Positions 1 to 8,468 of a DNA stretch of 64,000 bases are shown piece after piece. Each line of letters starts with the position of its first letter. Positions within the stretch are counted from its first letter, which is position 1. The DNA lies in NCBI GenBank assembly GCA_034521835.1, contig JAXHMA010000006.1:496001-560000 (forward strand), given 5' to 3'. Below the pieces are notes generated by a model. That model was not told the origin of the DNA and searched no databases. It saw nothing but the letters and a program-made list of their open reading frames with translations. The position numbers and the translations under genes were made by a program. The stretch comes from JAMQKA01 sp034521835 (GTDB taxonomy: Bacteria > Bacteroidota > Rhodothermia > Balneolales > Balneolaceae).

Positions 1-2771
1 TCATCGAAAATCATACCGATGGGTTTGAAGCTTTTCGGGCCCAGGTGATGGAGCAGTCGCTGGAGGAAGCTGCCGAAACCTGTGGACTGGAGATCAACGA
101 AATCAAGCAGGCCGCCCGGTGGATCGGCGACGCCAACGGCTTCATCTCGATGTGGGCGATGGGCCTCAATCAGAGCGTGGACGGCACCGACAAAAACCTG
201 GCGCTGATCAACCTCTCGCTCATTACCGGTCAGGTGGGCAAGCCGGGCTCCGGACCCTTTTCACTGACCGGCCAGCCCAACGCCATGGGCGGGCGCGAAG
301 TGGGCGGCATGGCCAACCTGCTCTCCTCGCATCGTGATCTTGGGAATCACGACCACCGGTGCGAAGTAGCCCAGCGCTGGGGCGTTGATTCCGTGCCCGC
401 CGAGCCCGGCTACACCGCTACCGAAATGTTCGATGCCCTGCGGAGCGGCGATATGAAAGCGGTCTGGATTATCTGCACCAATCCCGTGGTGAGCCTGCCG
501 AACTCCGCCATGGTGGAAGAAGCGCTGGAGGAAGCGAAATTTGTGATCGTACAGGATATCTCCAAAGATTCCGAGACCGTCGATTATGCGGATCTCGTGC
601 TGCCCGCCGCCGGCTACCTGGAAAAAGAGGGCACCATGACCAACTCCGAGCGACGCATCAGCTACCTGAACAAGGTGGTGGAGCCGCCTGGCCAGGCCCT
701 GCCCGATGCCGAAATCCTCTGCCGTTTCGCCCGCAAGATGGGCTACCACGGCTTCGATTTTGAGTCTGCCAGCGATATTTTTGACGAGCACTGCTACCTG
801 ACCAAGGGCACGAATATTGATATCAGTGGCCTCAGCTACGACTATCTGAAAGAAAATGGGACGGTACAATGGCCGTTTCCCGAAGGCGCTGAGGAAGACA
901 CCAAGCGACTGTTTACCGACAATAAGTTTCATACCGAAAACGGTCGCGCGCAAATCCACACCCAGAATGTAAAACAGCCCGAACGCGAGGGCGAAGACCG
1001 CCCGCTTGTGCTCACGACCGGCCGCATCCGCGATCAGTGGCACACGCGCACCCGCACCGGCAAGGTGAGCCGCCTGAACCAGCATATCGATCAGCCGTAT
1101 GTGGAGATTCATCCAAATGATGCCAAGAAGCGCAATATTGCGGAGGGCGATGTTGTGGAGGTGGTCAACGGTCGTGGCACGGTACGCGTGCAGGCTGCGC
1201 TTTCCGAGGATATCAAGCCCGGCGTCGTCTTCATCCCGATGCACTGGGGAAAAATCCTCAAGAACGATTTTTCTCGCGCCAACAACCTGACAAGTGACCG
1301 CATCGACCCGCAATCCAAGGAGCCGGATTTCAAGTACTCCACCGTAGAGATTACCAAATTCACGAAAGCGAAAGAGAGGATTATTGTGGTGGGTGCCGGG
1401 GCGGCGGCGTATCGTTTCGTGAACCGCTACCGTGAGCTGAATACCGAAGACGAGATCGAGGTCTTCTCCAAAGAGGAATACCCGTTCTATAATCGCGTGC
1501 TATTGCCGGACTATATCAGCGGTGAGCTGAGGTGGGAGCGCCTGCAGAAGATGAAATCCGAGCAGCTAACCGAGCTCGATCTCACAATTCACAAAGGCAC
1601 GAGTGTGGAATCTGTTGATCCCGAACGGAAAACGGTCACCGATTCCGAAGGAAAAACGCATGGCTACGATCAGCTGATCCTGGCCACCGGCAGCCGGGCC
1701 AATTTTCCCAGGGATATTCCGCGACTGCCGGGCGTGTTCACCATTCGTCACCGCTCCGATGCCGACAAGCTGCGGGATTATACCAACAACGAGGGTCACG
1801 TGGTGATTGTGGGCGGCGGGCTGCTGGGACTGGAAATGTGCGCCTCCCTCAGCGAGGTCGATATGGAGGTGACGCTCGTGCATCGCAATCCCCGGCTGAT
1901 GGAGCGCCAGTTGGACCAAACCGCCAGCGAACTGCTTTACGAGCACGTTCGGGATCGCGGGATCAACGTCATTTTTAATGATGAAGTTGAGCGGCTCTCC
2001 CAAGATGATAACAAAATCCAAGCCGGACTGAAGAGCGGCAAGTTCCTGGATTGCAAAGCGGTGGTCTATGCCATCGGCACGCGACCCAACACGGGGCTGG
2101 CCAGCGAGGCGGGGCTGGAGTGCAAGCGGGGCGTGGTGGTCAACGAGCACCTGCAGACCAGCGATCCGAGCATCTATGCAATCGGGGAGATCGCCGAATT
2201 CCGCGGTACCATGAACGGCATTACCGCTGCCGCCGAGCAGCAGGCGGATATTGCGGCTGGATATATCTCGGGGGATCTATCCAGCAACTACGCGGGCTCC
2301 CTGTCGATGAACATCCTGAAGTTCCCGGACCTTGATCTCTGCTCGCTGGGCATGACCGAAGTGCCCGAGGATGATTCCGAGTATGAAGAGATCGTGCTGC
2401 TGGATCGCTCCCAGCGTTTTTACAAGAAATGTATCGTGCATCAAGACAAGCTGGTCGGCGCTATCCTGATGGGCGACAAGGCCGAGTTTAATGATTTCCG
2501 TATGCTGATTGAGAGCGAGCTGGAGCTCAGCGACCGCCGCAAGGAGCTGCTGCGGTCCGGCCAGGCGATGCCTCCGATGAAAGGCGAGCTGATCTGCTCT
2601 TGCAATAACGTGGGCGACGGCAATGTGAAAGAGGCCATTGAAGATGGTTGCAGAGAACTGAATCAACTTTGCCAGGAAACCGGCGCCGGAACGGGTTGTG
2701 GTAGTTGTAAACCGGAAGTGAAGACGATTTTGGAACAGGTGGAAAATGAGCAATTGGTAAGTGAAATTTAA
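1..2771 (+). CDS. nasA: Assimilatory nitrate reductase fused to NAD(P)H:FAD oxidoreductase and BFD-type 2Fe-2S domain (5' end outside window)
   Basis: The reading frame is open from the first bases, so the N-terminus (where the 4Fe-4S domain would be) lies outside the window. Counting from the in-frame GTG at 45, residues 1-310 are the rear of a molybdopterin oxidoreductase with the typical GQPNAMGGREVGGMANLL stretch. Residues 319-430 are the molybdopterin dinucleotide-binding domain (TTGRIRDQWHTRTRTGK). Residues from about 443 form a NirB-like FAD/NAD disulfide-reductase fold with two dinucleotide motifs, VVGAGAAAYRF and IVGGGLLGLEMC (about 584). Residues 847-890 are a BFD-like 2Fe-2S domain with CSC and CGSC cysteines. 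Known family chemistry suggests electron flow NAD(P)H to FAD to 2Fe-2S to Mo, reducing nitrate to nitrite in the cytoplasm. It equals a fusion of NasC-like and NasB-like subunits. The following NiR-like and molybdenum cofactor genes fit nitrate assimilation. No frame break seen. Confidence 0.9.
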   Translation, partial: IENHTDGFEAFRAQVMEQSLEEAAETCGLEINEIKQAARWIGDANGFISMWAMGLNQSVDGTDKNLALINLSLITGQVGKPGSGPFSLTGQPNAMGGREVGGMANLLSSHRDLGNHDHRCEVAQRWGVDSVPAEPGYTATEMFDALRSGDMKAVWIICTNPVVSLPNSAMVEEALEEAKFVIVQDISKDSETVDYADLVLPAAGYLEKEGTMTNSERRISYLNKVVEPPGQALPDAEILCRFARKMGYHGFDFESASDIFDEHCYLTKGTNIDISGLSYDYLKENGTVQWPFPEGAEEDTKRLFTDNKFHTENGRAQIHTQNVKQPEREGEDRPLVLTTGRIRDQWHTRTRTGKVSRLNQHIDQPYVEIHPNDAKKRNIAEGDVVEVVNGRGTVRVQAALSEDIKPGVVFIPMHWGKILKNDFSRANNLTSDRIDPQSKEPDFKYSTVEITKFTKAKERIIVVGAGAAAYRFVNRYRELNTEDEIEVFSKEEYPFYNRVLLPDYISGELRWERLQKMKSEQLTELDLTIHKGTSVESVDPERKTVTDSEGKTHGYDQLILATGSRANFPRDIPRLPGVFTIRHRSDADKLRDYTNNEGHVVIVGGGLLGLEMCASLSEVDMEVTLVHRNPRLMERQLDQTASELLYEHVRDRGINVIFNDEVERLSQDDNKIQAGLKSGKFLDCKAVVYAIGTRPNTGLASEAGLECKRGVVVNEHLQTSDPSIYAIGEIAEFRGTMNGITAAAEQQADIAAGYISGDLSSNYAGSLSMNILKFPDLDLCSLGMTEVPEDDSEYEEIVLLDRSQRFYKKCIVHQDKLVGAILMGDKAEFNDFRMLIESELELSDRRKELLRSGQAMPPMKGELICSCNNVGDGNVKEAIEDGCRELNQLCQETGAGTGCGSCKPEVKTILEQVENEQLVSEI

Positions 2772-2839
2772 ACGTATTGCGTACTGCGTACTACGTATTA
2801 GAAGCACCCTGATACGCAGTACGGAATACGCAATACGTT
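2771..2839. repeat. Imperfect inverted repeat (REP/MITE-like hairpin)
   Basis: Two arms of about 31 bases (2771-2801 and 2809-2839) are near-perfect reverse complements, sharing AACGTATTGCGTA at the outer ends, with a short loop of about 7 bases. The arms are themselves built of repeated GCGTAnT units. The element overlaps the stop codon region of the nitrate reductase gene and sits before the next gene. No T-run follows, so it is more like a dispersed palindromic repeat than a terminator. Confidence 0.8.
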
Positions 2840-2889
2840 CATGGGACTATGATCATTACTCAAATAAATACTACATAACGAAGAAATTA

Positions 2890-4356
2890 ATGAAAAAAAC
2901 TGATCTCATACGAGCATTCATCCCAGGCGGGCTTTTATCCCCGAGAGATCTACGGAAAATCCTGGACATTGCACGGGATATGGGGAATGAAACGGTCCAC
3001 TTTGGCTCGCGGCAGGATATTATGTTTCCGGGGGATGAGGTGGACCAGCGGAAGCTGGATGAGGAGTTCGGCTCCATCCGCACACAGTATGAGTGGAGCG
3101 GGCAGCGCTACCAGAACATCGTGACCTCGTTCGTGGCTGTCAATATCATGCCGACCACGCCGTGGGTGACGACCGGAATCTACTACAACGTGCTGGATAC
3201 TTTTGACTACCGCCCCCGCCTCAAGGTCAATATCACCGATCCCCGGCAGAGCCTGGTGCCGCTGTTCAACGGGCAGCTCAATTTTGTGGCCTCCGAACAT
3301 GAAGACTACTGGTACCTGTTTTTGAAATTTAATCCCACGGATGACCTGCGGCGGTGGCCGGTGCTCATTTCCAGTTATGACATCGGGAAGGTGGCTGCGT
3401 CCCTGGAAGAAATTTACTTTGACGACAACCGGGATCAATCTGCTGATGTCGATCTTTTGTTTCAAAGCATCAACCAAAAGCTACAAACCAATAATCGGAC
3501 CATCGACAAGGATCTGGAACTGCCGACCGAACCGTTTCCCTATTATGAGGGGCTGAACAAGATGGCCGGCAGCAAATACTGGCTGGGGCTGTACTGGCGG
3601 AATAATTGCTACACCATCTCCTTCCTGGAAAAAGTGTGTGATCTGTGTTCGCGGACCAACATCGGCAAGATTATTATTACGCCGTGGAAGTCATTTATTG
3701 TGAAAGGGATTCGTGAGGAGGATCGCGACAAGTGGGAGCTGCTTTGTGGATTGAACGGGATCAACCTGCGGCACTCATCGCTGGAGCTGAACTGGCACCT
3801 GCCGGTACTGAATGAGCGGGCTCTGCAACTAAAGAAGTACCTTGTGAATGTGTTTGACAAGCACGACATCAGCACGTATGGACTTACGTTTTCAATCAAA
3901 GAGCGGCCGATTAACCTGTTTACTTCTATCGCCATTTTAATGCACCCGAGCATTCGCCTGTTTGGGAAGTACGATCTGCAGAAGCGATACAATGTATTTT
4001 ACAGCAAGAATTTTAATCCCAATCAGGAGAAGTATATCCCGTTTGCGATGCATGTAACCAGGCGGGAGCTGCCGAAGGTACTGATGAAGCTAAGCCGGAT
4101 ATATTACGATCAGCTTAACAGCACTGGGGAAGAACGGATCTGGGAGGAGCAAGAGGAAACCCCCGATACGCAAACCGTGCATCAGTGCCCAAACTGCATG
4201 ACGGTTTATGACCAGCGGTATGGTGATCCGGCGGTCAGTATTCCCGGGGGGACACCGTTTGCTGACCTTCCAGAATCATACGCATGCTCACTTTGTGAAG
4301 CACCTAAATCGGAGTTTGCGGACATTGAAATGGAATTGGCAGAAGATGTTGAATGA
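2890..4356 (+). CDS. NiR/SiR half-domain protein with C-terminal rubredoxin domain, nitrate assimilation cluster
   Basis: 488 residues from the ATG at 2890. The frame is open further upstream, but only through the palindromic repeat. The N-terminal part resembles a nitrite/sulfite reductase ferredoxin-like half-domain (VHFGSRQDIMFPG near residue 38). The middle has conserved blocks (SEHEDYWYLFLKFNP, YWLGLYWRNNCY, HSSLELNWHLPV) that I recall from rubredoxin-annotated proteins in Bacteroidota nitrate clusters. The C-terminus is a rubredoxin domain, with CPNC and CSLC iron ligands. The C-x3-C half of the siroheme/4Fe-4S signature of true nitrite reductases is not visible, so it is unlikely to be the catalytic siroheme enzyme. 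An electron-transfer or accessory role in nitrite reduction is my inference. It lies 119 bases downstream of the nitrate reductase, on the same strand. Confidence 0.75.
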   Translation: MKKTDLIRAFIPGGLLSPRDLRKILDIARDMGNETVHFGSRQDIMFPGDEVDQRKLDEEFGSIRTQYEWSGQRYQNIVTSFVAVNIMPTTPWVTTGIYYNVLDTFDYRPRLKVNITDPRQSLVPLFNGQLNFVASEHEDYWYLFLKFNPTDDLRRWPVLISSYDIGKVAASLEEIYFDDNRDQSADVDLLFQSINQKLQTNNRTIDKDLELPTEPFPYYEGLNKMAGSKYWLGLYWRNNCYTISFLEKVCDLCSRTNIGKIIITPWKSFIVKGIREEDRDKWELLCGLNGINLRHSSLELNWHLPVLNERALQLKKYLVNVFDKHDISTYGLTFSIKERPINLFTSIAILMHPSIRLFGKYDLQKRYNVFYSKNFNPNQEKYIPFAMHVTRRELPKVLMKLSRIYYDQLNSTGEERIWEEQEETPDTQTVHQCPNCMTVYDQRYGDPAVSIPGGTPFADLPESYACSLCEAPKSEFADIEMELAEDVE

Positions 4357-4372
4357 AACAAGAAAGTAAAGT

Positions 4373-4443
4373 ACCACGCAGAGTCGCTAAGCCGCCAAGG
4401 TGTTTGGAAAGAATTTCTCTGCGGCTCTGCGCCTTTGCGTGAA
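4373..4443. repeat. Imperfect inverted repeat of CGCAGAG type
   Basis: Left arm 4373-4402 (starts ACCACGCAGAGTCGCTAAG) and right arm 4411-4443 are imperfect reverse complements. The reverse complement of the right arm begins TTCACGCAAAGGCGCAGAG. Both arms are built from short units of the form CGCAnAG. Such CGCAGAG/CGCAAAG palindromes are common intergenic repeats in many environmental bacteria. It differs in sequence from the repeat at 2771. Confidence 0.75.
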
Positions 4444-4486
4444 ACATTACAGACTTTGAATCCATCAAAGTAAAATCGAAAACTCT

Positions 4487-4887
4487 ATGACACTGAATCT
4501 GAAATTGTTTGGAATAACGAAAGATGTCATTGGCGCAACAGAGCTGGAGTATAACGTTTCTCCATCAGCGGCCAGTGTGAGTTCGTTAAAGCAGAAACTG
4601 ATTGAAGAATTTCGGGAACTCGACAGCCTTAAATCGCTGGCCATTGCGGTTAACGTGGAGTTATCCAGCCAGGATCTGTCTATTAGTGAGCAGGATGAAA
4701 TTGCCTTGATTCCACCGGATGGGAGAGTTCAGGTATCTGATATCGCAGAGGTAAATCGATTTTTTTCCTCATCCCAAAGAGGTTTTCGGCCTTTCATTAA
4801 GTGATCGACACACTCAAAGAAATGGTGTTGATCTGGGAAAAAGATTTTTTTGAGGATGATGAAGCCTGGGGGGGACGGCATCCATAA
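4487..4887 (+). pseudogene. moaD/moaE: Collapsed moaD-moaE remnant (molybdopterin synthase small and large subunit pieces)
   Basis: The first 70 or so residues are MoaD/ThiS-like (LKLFGITKDVIGATELEY, SEQDEIALIPP), reaching the point where MoaD should end in its essential Gly-Gly tail. Instead the frame runs straight into sequence resembling the last third of MoaE (GRVQVSDIAEV, then VIDTLKEMVLIWEKDFFEDD). One further frame break near 4800 separates these MoaE blocks: the first frame stops at 4804 and the MoaE tail is read from 4801 in another frame, ending at 4887. So MoaD has lost its C-terminal Gly-Gly and MoaE its first two thirds. This is either a genuine deletion or an assembly misjoin between two adjacent genes. 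A single functional protein is unlikely. Confidence 0.7.
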
Positions 4888-4989
4888 AAAATCATCGAAT
4901 CACCGAGCTTAAATTTTCAAATTCAAATACCAATTCTTAAAGGGAATGAATATTAATAGATGATAGTTGGAACTTGACAATTACCTGTC

Positions 4990-5840
4990 TTAATTCAACC
5001 GTTTCGGCATCTCTTCCGCAATTTCATTGATGAAGATCGCGAGCTTGGGCCGAGAAGGCTCGAAATCAGGCTCAATTCCATGCCTTTTTAATCCCTTGGA
5101 GCAGACCGGTCCAATAGAAGCAACCACTATATTTTTTAAGGCTTCTCGCAGCTCTTCCCTCGATGCCACCATGTCAGCCACTTTCATTACGTGACTTACC
5201 TGTGTTTTACTGGTAAATAGAACGACATCCGTATCGCCATCCAGAATAGCCCGGATCCCGTTCTTCAGTGGTTCGATATCATCGGGCAGCGCCCAGCGGT
5301 AGATGGACGTTTGCAACAGGTCAGCCCCTCGTTTTTTAAGCTCCTTGTTTAGTTGTTCATTCGGTTCACCATACTCCTGTATGGCTACTTTTTGACCGTG
5401 TAAATCGGCCGTTCGTTCGTCGCTGTCAAGTGAATTCAAAAGCTCTTTCCAGGTATTGGGTTCAGGTACTTTTATGTCGATCGGCACCTCAAGTTTCCGA
5501 AGCACCTTGGCAGGCTTGGGCCCCCGGAAAGAACGATGATATCGGACAGGGCTTGGTGAATATTCCGCCACTCATATTTCGTTTTCATCGTTTTAATCAG
5601 CATATCAGTGCCGACACCGGTCATGCAGAGTAGGATATCTACTTCTCCCGCAAATAGTTGTTCAGAAAAGGAGAAAACAGCCGTGTGATTTTTCAGCGGC
5701 ACCTCTTGCATTGATGGGGCGCTGATGGTGTTGGCGCCCTGCCTTCGTAGCAGTTTTGAGGTGGAATCGGCCATCCGGCTTTCAAATGCAAGGGCGGTTA
5801 CGTTGCTGAGCGGTTCTTTTGAAGTCATGGTTTGACTCAT
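4990..5840 (-). CDS. hemD: Uroporphyrinogen-III synthase (HemD-like), one frameshift
   Basis: Two overlapping minus-strand frames together give one HemD-like protein of about 283 residues. Recognisable parts are LCMTGVGTDMLIKTM, the middle GPKPAKVLRKLEVPI, then VVLFTSKTQVSHVMKVADM and VASIGPVCSKGLKRHGIEP. HemD closes linear hydroxymethylbilane into uroporphyrinogen III, the precursor of heme and siroheme. Siroheme is the cofactor of assimilatory nitrite reductase, which fits the location. The break lies at about 5515-5525 in a GGGGG/CCC run on the minus strand. One additional G restores LSGGPKPAKVL. I therefore treat it as one gene carrying a homopolymer error. Confidence 0.75.
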
Positions 5841-5897
5841 CTGGATTTAGAACAGGGGATTAAAATAAATCGAAAGTTAAAGGAATTCTGGCAATCT

Positions 5898-7037
5898 CTA
5901 CAAACTGGCCGCCAAAAATTCCTTGGCTTCTTCGTACTCTTCAGGACGATTGACGTTTTTAAGCTCACGGGGATCGGGAGCCTCTAATATTTCGATATCT
6001 GAGTTGATCAGCACCTTGCGGGGACAGCTGTATCCCAGGCTTAAAAAATGCAGCAGCACGGGATAGCTTTTCGGCTCCCAGATGGTAATTAGTGGTTCAG
6101 GGAACGAGCTATCGGGACTGTTAAATGCGGTAGCTATCTTCGATGGATTTCTATGGTCAGCCAGGTATTGCAGACTTGTTCGTGAAAGGTGCGGCAGATC
6201 GCAAGCGACCGAGAGCCACGCAGTGTCGGGATTCTGCCGGAAAGCTGAGAGCAGCGCCCCCATCGGTCCCATGCCAAGAAATGAATCTGTGATACACTTA
6301 AAATCATGGGGAATCTCATCGGCCTGCTCCTGCCTGCAAGAGATAAAAGTATCATCACAAAAATCATCCAGCAGTTCATAGAGGTGATCCCGCTGTGGCT
6401 TACCGTGATACTCCAGCACTGTCTTATCGGTATGCATACGCGTGCTCTTTCCACCGGCCAGTACCAGGCCCGACAAGGAGGGGATGGCCTGTTCGATGAG
6501 GTCACTTATTTCAGCGGCAATTTTTCCGATCTCGCTGATGTGATATACGGGAATAGAGGAGAAATCGCCAATGACTTTTTTAGCTTCCCTGGGAATGCCG
6601 CCGACTTGCTCCAGTAGAACTATCATTTTTATATCGGTGAGCTGCTCCTGCTTATTTTCCAGAGACTTTCGCGAATCGACAACCAGGATCTGCTGATTGG
6701 CTGAATAATGGTTTCCATTGACAAGAACAAGGTCTCGTTCGTTAAATAATGACTTGATATGGTATTCATTGATCTCGTCCTGAAAATTGAATTGCTGGGT
6801 TTTGTTACCATTAGAATACAAAAGGCCCGGGAATGCTTTTTCGGAATTTTTCGATCCGTGTTCGGCATCCACATACGCCAGGTTATAATGCGGATGAAGT
6901 GCCTCTGAAATATTCTCGGTCAGCTTTCCAATTAAAGAACAGGTCGTTCCAAGTATGGCCAGCTCATTTCTTCCAAACGAGCCCCAGTTTGGTCGTTGAA
7001 GTTTTTTGTGCTTCTGATACTCGTTACCTGTGGACAT
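5898..7037 (-). CDS. mobA: Molybdenum cofactor guanylyltransferase with MobB-like N-terminal domain
   Basis: 379 residues, no break. From about residue 190 this is a MobA-type nucleotidyltransferase: LVLAGGKSTRMHTDKTVL is the nucleotide-binding loop, followed by FLGMGPMGALLSAF and SVACDLPHL. It would transfer GMP from GTP to molybdopterin to make the guanine dinucleotide cofactor used by nitrate reductase. The first 190 residues (GSFGRNELAILGTTCSLIGKL, NLAYVDAEHGS, LVLVNGNHYSA) look like a MobB-type P-loop domain whose GxxxxGK[ST] motif is degraded. I recall this two-domain arrangement from Bacteroidota proteins. What the N-terminal domain does is not known to me. It is transcribed divergently from moeA across a 114-base AT-rich gap. 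Confidence 0.8.
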   Translation of the reverse strand: MSTGNEYQKHKKLQRPNWGSFGRNELAILGTTCSLIGKLTENISEALHPHYNLAYVDAEHGSKNSEKAFPGLLYSNGNKTQQFNFQDEINEYHIKSLFNERDLVLVNGNHYSANQQILVVDSRKSLENKQEQLTDIKMIVLLEQVGGIPREAKKVIGDFSSIPVYHISEIGKIAAEISDLIEQAIPSLSGLVLAGGKSTRMHTDKTVLEYHGKPQRDHLYELLDDFCDDTFISCRQEQADEIPHDFKCITDSFLGMGPMGALLSAFRQNPDTAWLSVACDLPHLSRTSLQYLADHRNPSKIATAFNSPDSSFPEPLITIWEPKSYPVLLHFLSLGYSCPRKVLINSDIEILEAPDPRELKNVNRPEEYEEAKEFLAASL

Positions 7038-7151
7038 GATACTTGGGTTGAAATAGTTAAAGCTAATTACAGATTATTTGTTAATTTATTTAAGTTAAGT
7101 CGGAATATATTAAATAATTATTAGGTAATTAAGCAATTATATATTTTTCTG

Positions 7152-8363
7152 ATGATTCAGGTAACAAGTGCAGAAGAGATTATCAATTCAGTAACATTGG
7201 AAATTTCCTCTTTGGAGGTCCCCATTTCGGAAGCCGCGGGCAGGGTGCTCCGAGAGCCGATAACATCAGATCGCGACCTGCCGCCGTTCGACCGCGTAAT
7301 GATGGATGGGATTGCCATTCAATATGATCAATGGGAGGGAGGGCAGCGTTCATTTGTCGTCGAGGGGTTGCAGAAAGCAGGTGATCCAAAGCGCTCGCTT
7401 GCAGAAGCTCCAAACTGTCTTGAAGTAATGACCGGAGCCATCCTGCCAGGTAATACAGATACGGTAATTAGGTATGAAGATGTAGAAATCCGACAAAAAG
7501 AGGCTCATTCAGTCGCCGTAATTCAAAAAGATCCGAAGGCAAAGAGACAAAATATTCACGCGAGGGGGACGAACCGCCAAAAGGATGATTTGATTATCGA
7601 AGAAGGCGTCGTACTTAGTCCGGCTGAAATTGGAGTTGCCGCCACGGTAGGGAAGTCGGCTATTAAAGTGTCCAAACCTCCCAGGGTTGCCGTCATTTCT
7701 ACGGGAGATGAACTCGTGGCGATTGACGAAAAACCGCTGCCTCACCAAATACGTCGATCCAATGTACATACCCTTTCTGCAGCTTTAAGAGAGTTGGATA
7801 TCAAAGCAAAGCTATTCCATTTGAATGATGAGCAATCAGAGATTTCTGATAAGCTGGGCCATATCCTGGAACGGTTTGACTTGCTTATCCTGAGCGGTGG
7901 GGTCTCAAAAGGGAAGCTGGACTATATCCCTGAGCTGCTTGAACAGAAAGGCGTCGAAAAACTATTCCATAAAGTGCGTCAGCGTCCGGGCAAACCGTTC
8001 TGGTTTGGGCGATCGGAGCAAGCTGTAGTTTTTGCTTTGCCTGGGAATCCTGTTTCCACCTTTTCCTGCTATTGCCGCTACATAGCACCCTGGCTGAAAA
8101 AGCAGATCGGTCTCAAAGCGGGAAAACAACCTGTGGCCAGGCTTACCGAAGATTATTCCTTTTCCAAGGATCTGACTTATTTTTTGCAGGTAAACGTGAG
8201 TGTGAGTGACAAAGGAATCCTGGAGGCCCGCCCGGTAAAAGGAAAAGGATCGAGCGACTTGGCCAACCTCTGCTGGGCCGATGGGTTCCTGGAGCTACCG
8301 GAGGATCGCAATAAGTTTAAAAAAGGGGAATGTTTTCCGCTGTATTTATTCAGGCCTCTTTAA
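7152..8363 (+). CDS. moeA: Molybdopterin molybdenumtransferase MoeA
   Basis: 403 residues, uninterrupted. MoeA hallmarks are visible: SEAAGRVLREPITSDRDLPP near the start, FDRVMMDGIAI, EVMTGAILPGNTDTVIRYED, VISTGDELV, LSGGVSKGKLDYIPELLE (the MoCF-type active region) and VFALPGNPVSTF. MoeA inserts molybdate into adenylylated molybdopterin in the cytoplasm. It is divergent from mobA and convergent with moaA, so the Moco genes here lie in several short transcription units. The upstream gap (7038-7151) is very AT-rich and must hold promoters in both directions, but I cannot fix them. Confidence 0.92.
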   Translation: MIQVTSAEEIINSVTLEISSLEVPISEAAGRVLREPITSDRDLPPFDRVMMDGIAIQYDQWEGGQRSFVVEGLQKAGDPKRSLAEAPNCLEVMTGAILPGNTDTVIRYEDVEIRQKEAHSVAVIQKDPKAKRQNIHARGTNRQKDDLIIEEGVVLSPAEIGVAATVGKSAIKVSKPPRVAVISTGDELVAIDEKPLPHQIRRSNVHTLSAALRELDIKAKLFHLNDEQSEISDKLGHILERFDLLILSGGVSKGKLDYIPELLEQKGVEKLFHKVRQRPGKPFWFGRSEQAVVFALPGNPVSTFSCYCRYIAPWLKKQIGLKAGKQPVARLTEDYSFSKDLTYFLQVNVSVSDKGILEARPVKGKGSSDLANLCWADGFLELPEDRNKFKKGECFPLYLFRPL

Positions 8364-8468
8364 AGGAAAATCGACAGCTTCCGAATGAATGAGCTGGTTT
8401 ATCTGGCCAATATTTTCTTTTATAAACCACGTTAGCTGTTCATCTCCTTTATACTGGAAATACGGGTG

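Noticed and set aside
261..1313. Long minus-strand open frame of 350 codons inside the nitrate reductase gene
   Set aside because: It is the mirror frame of a well-conserved plus-strand gene, has no family features and is rich in His/Arg as expected of such shadows.
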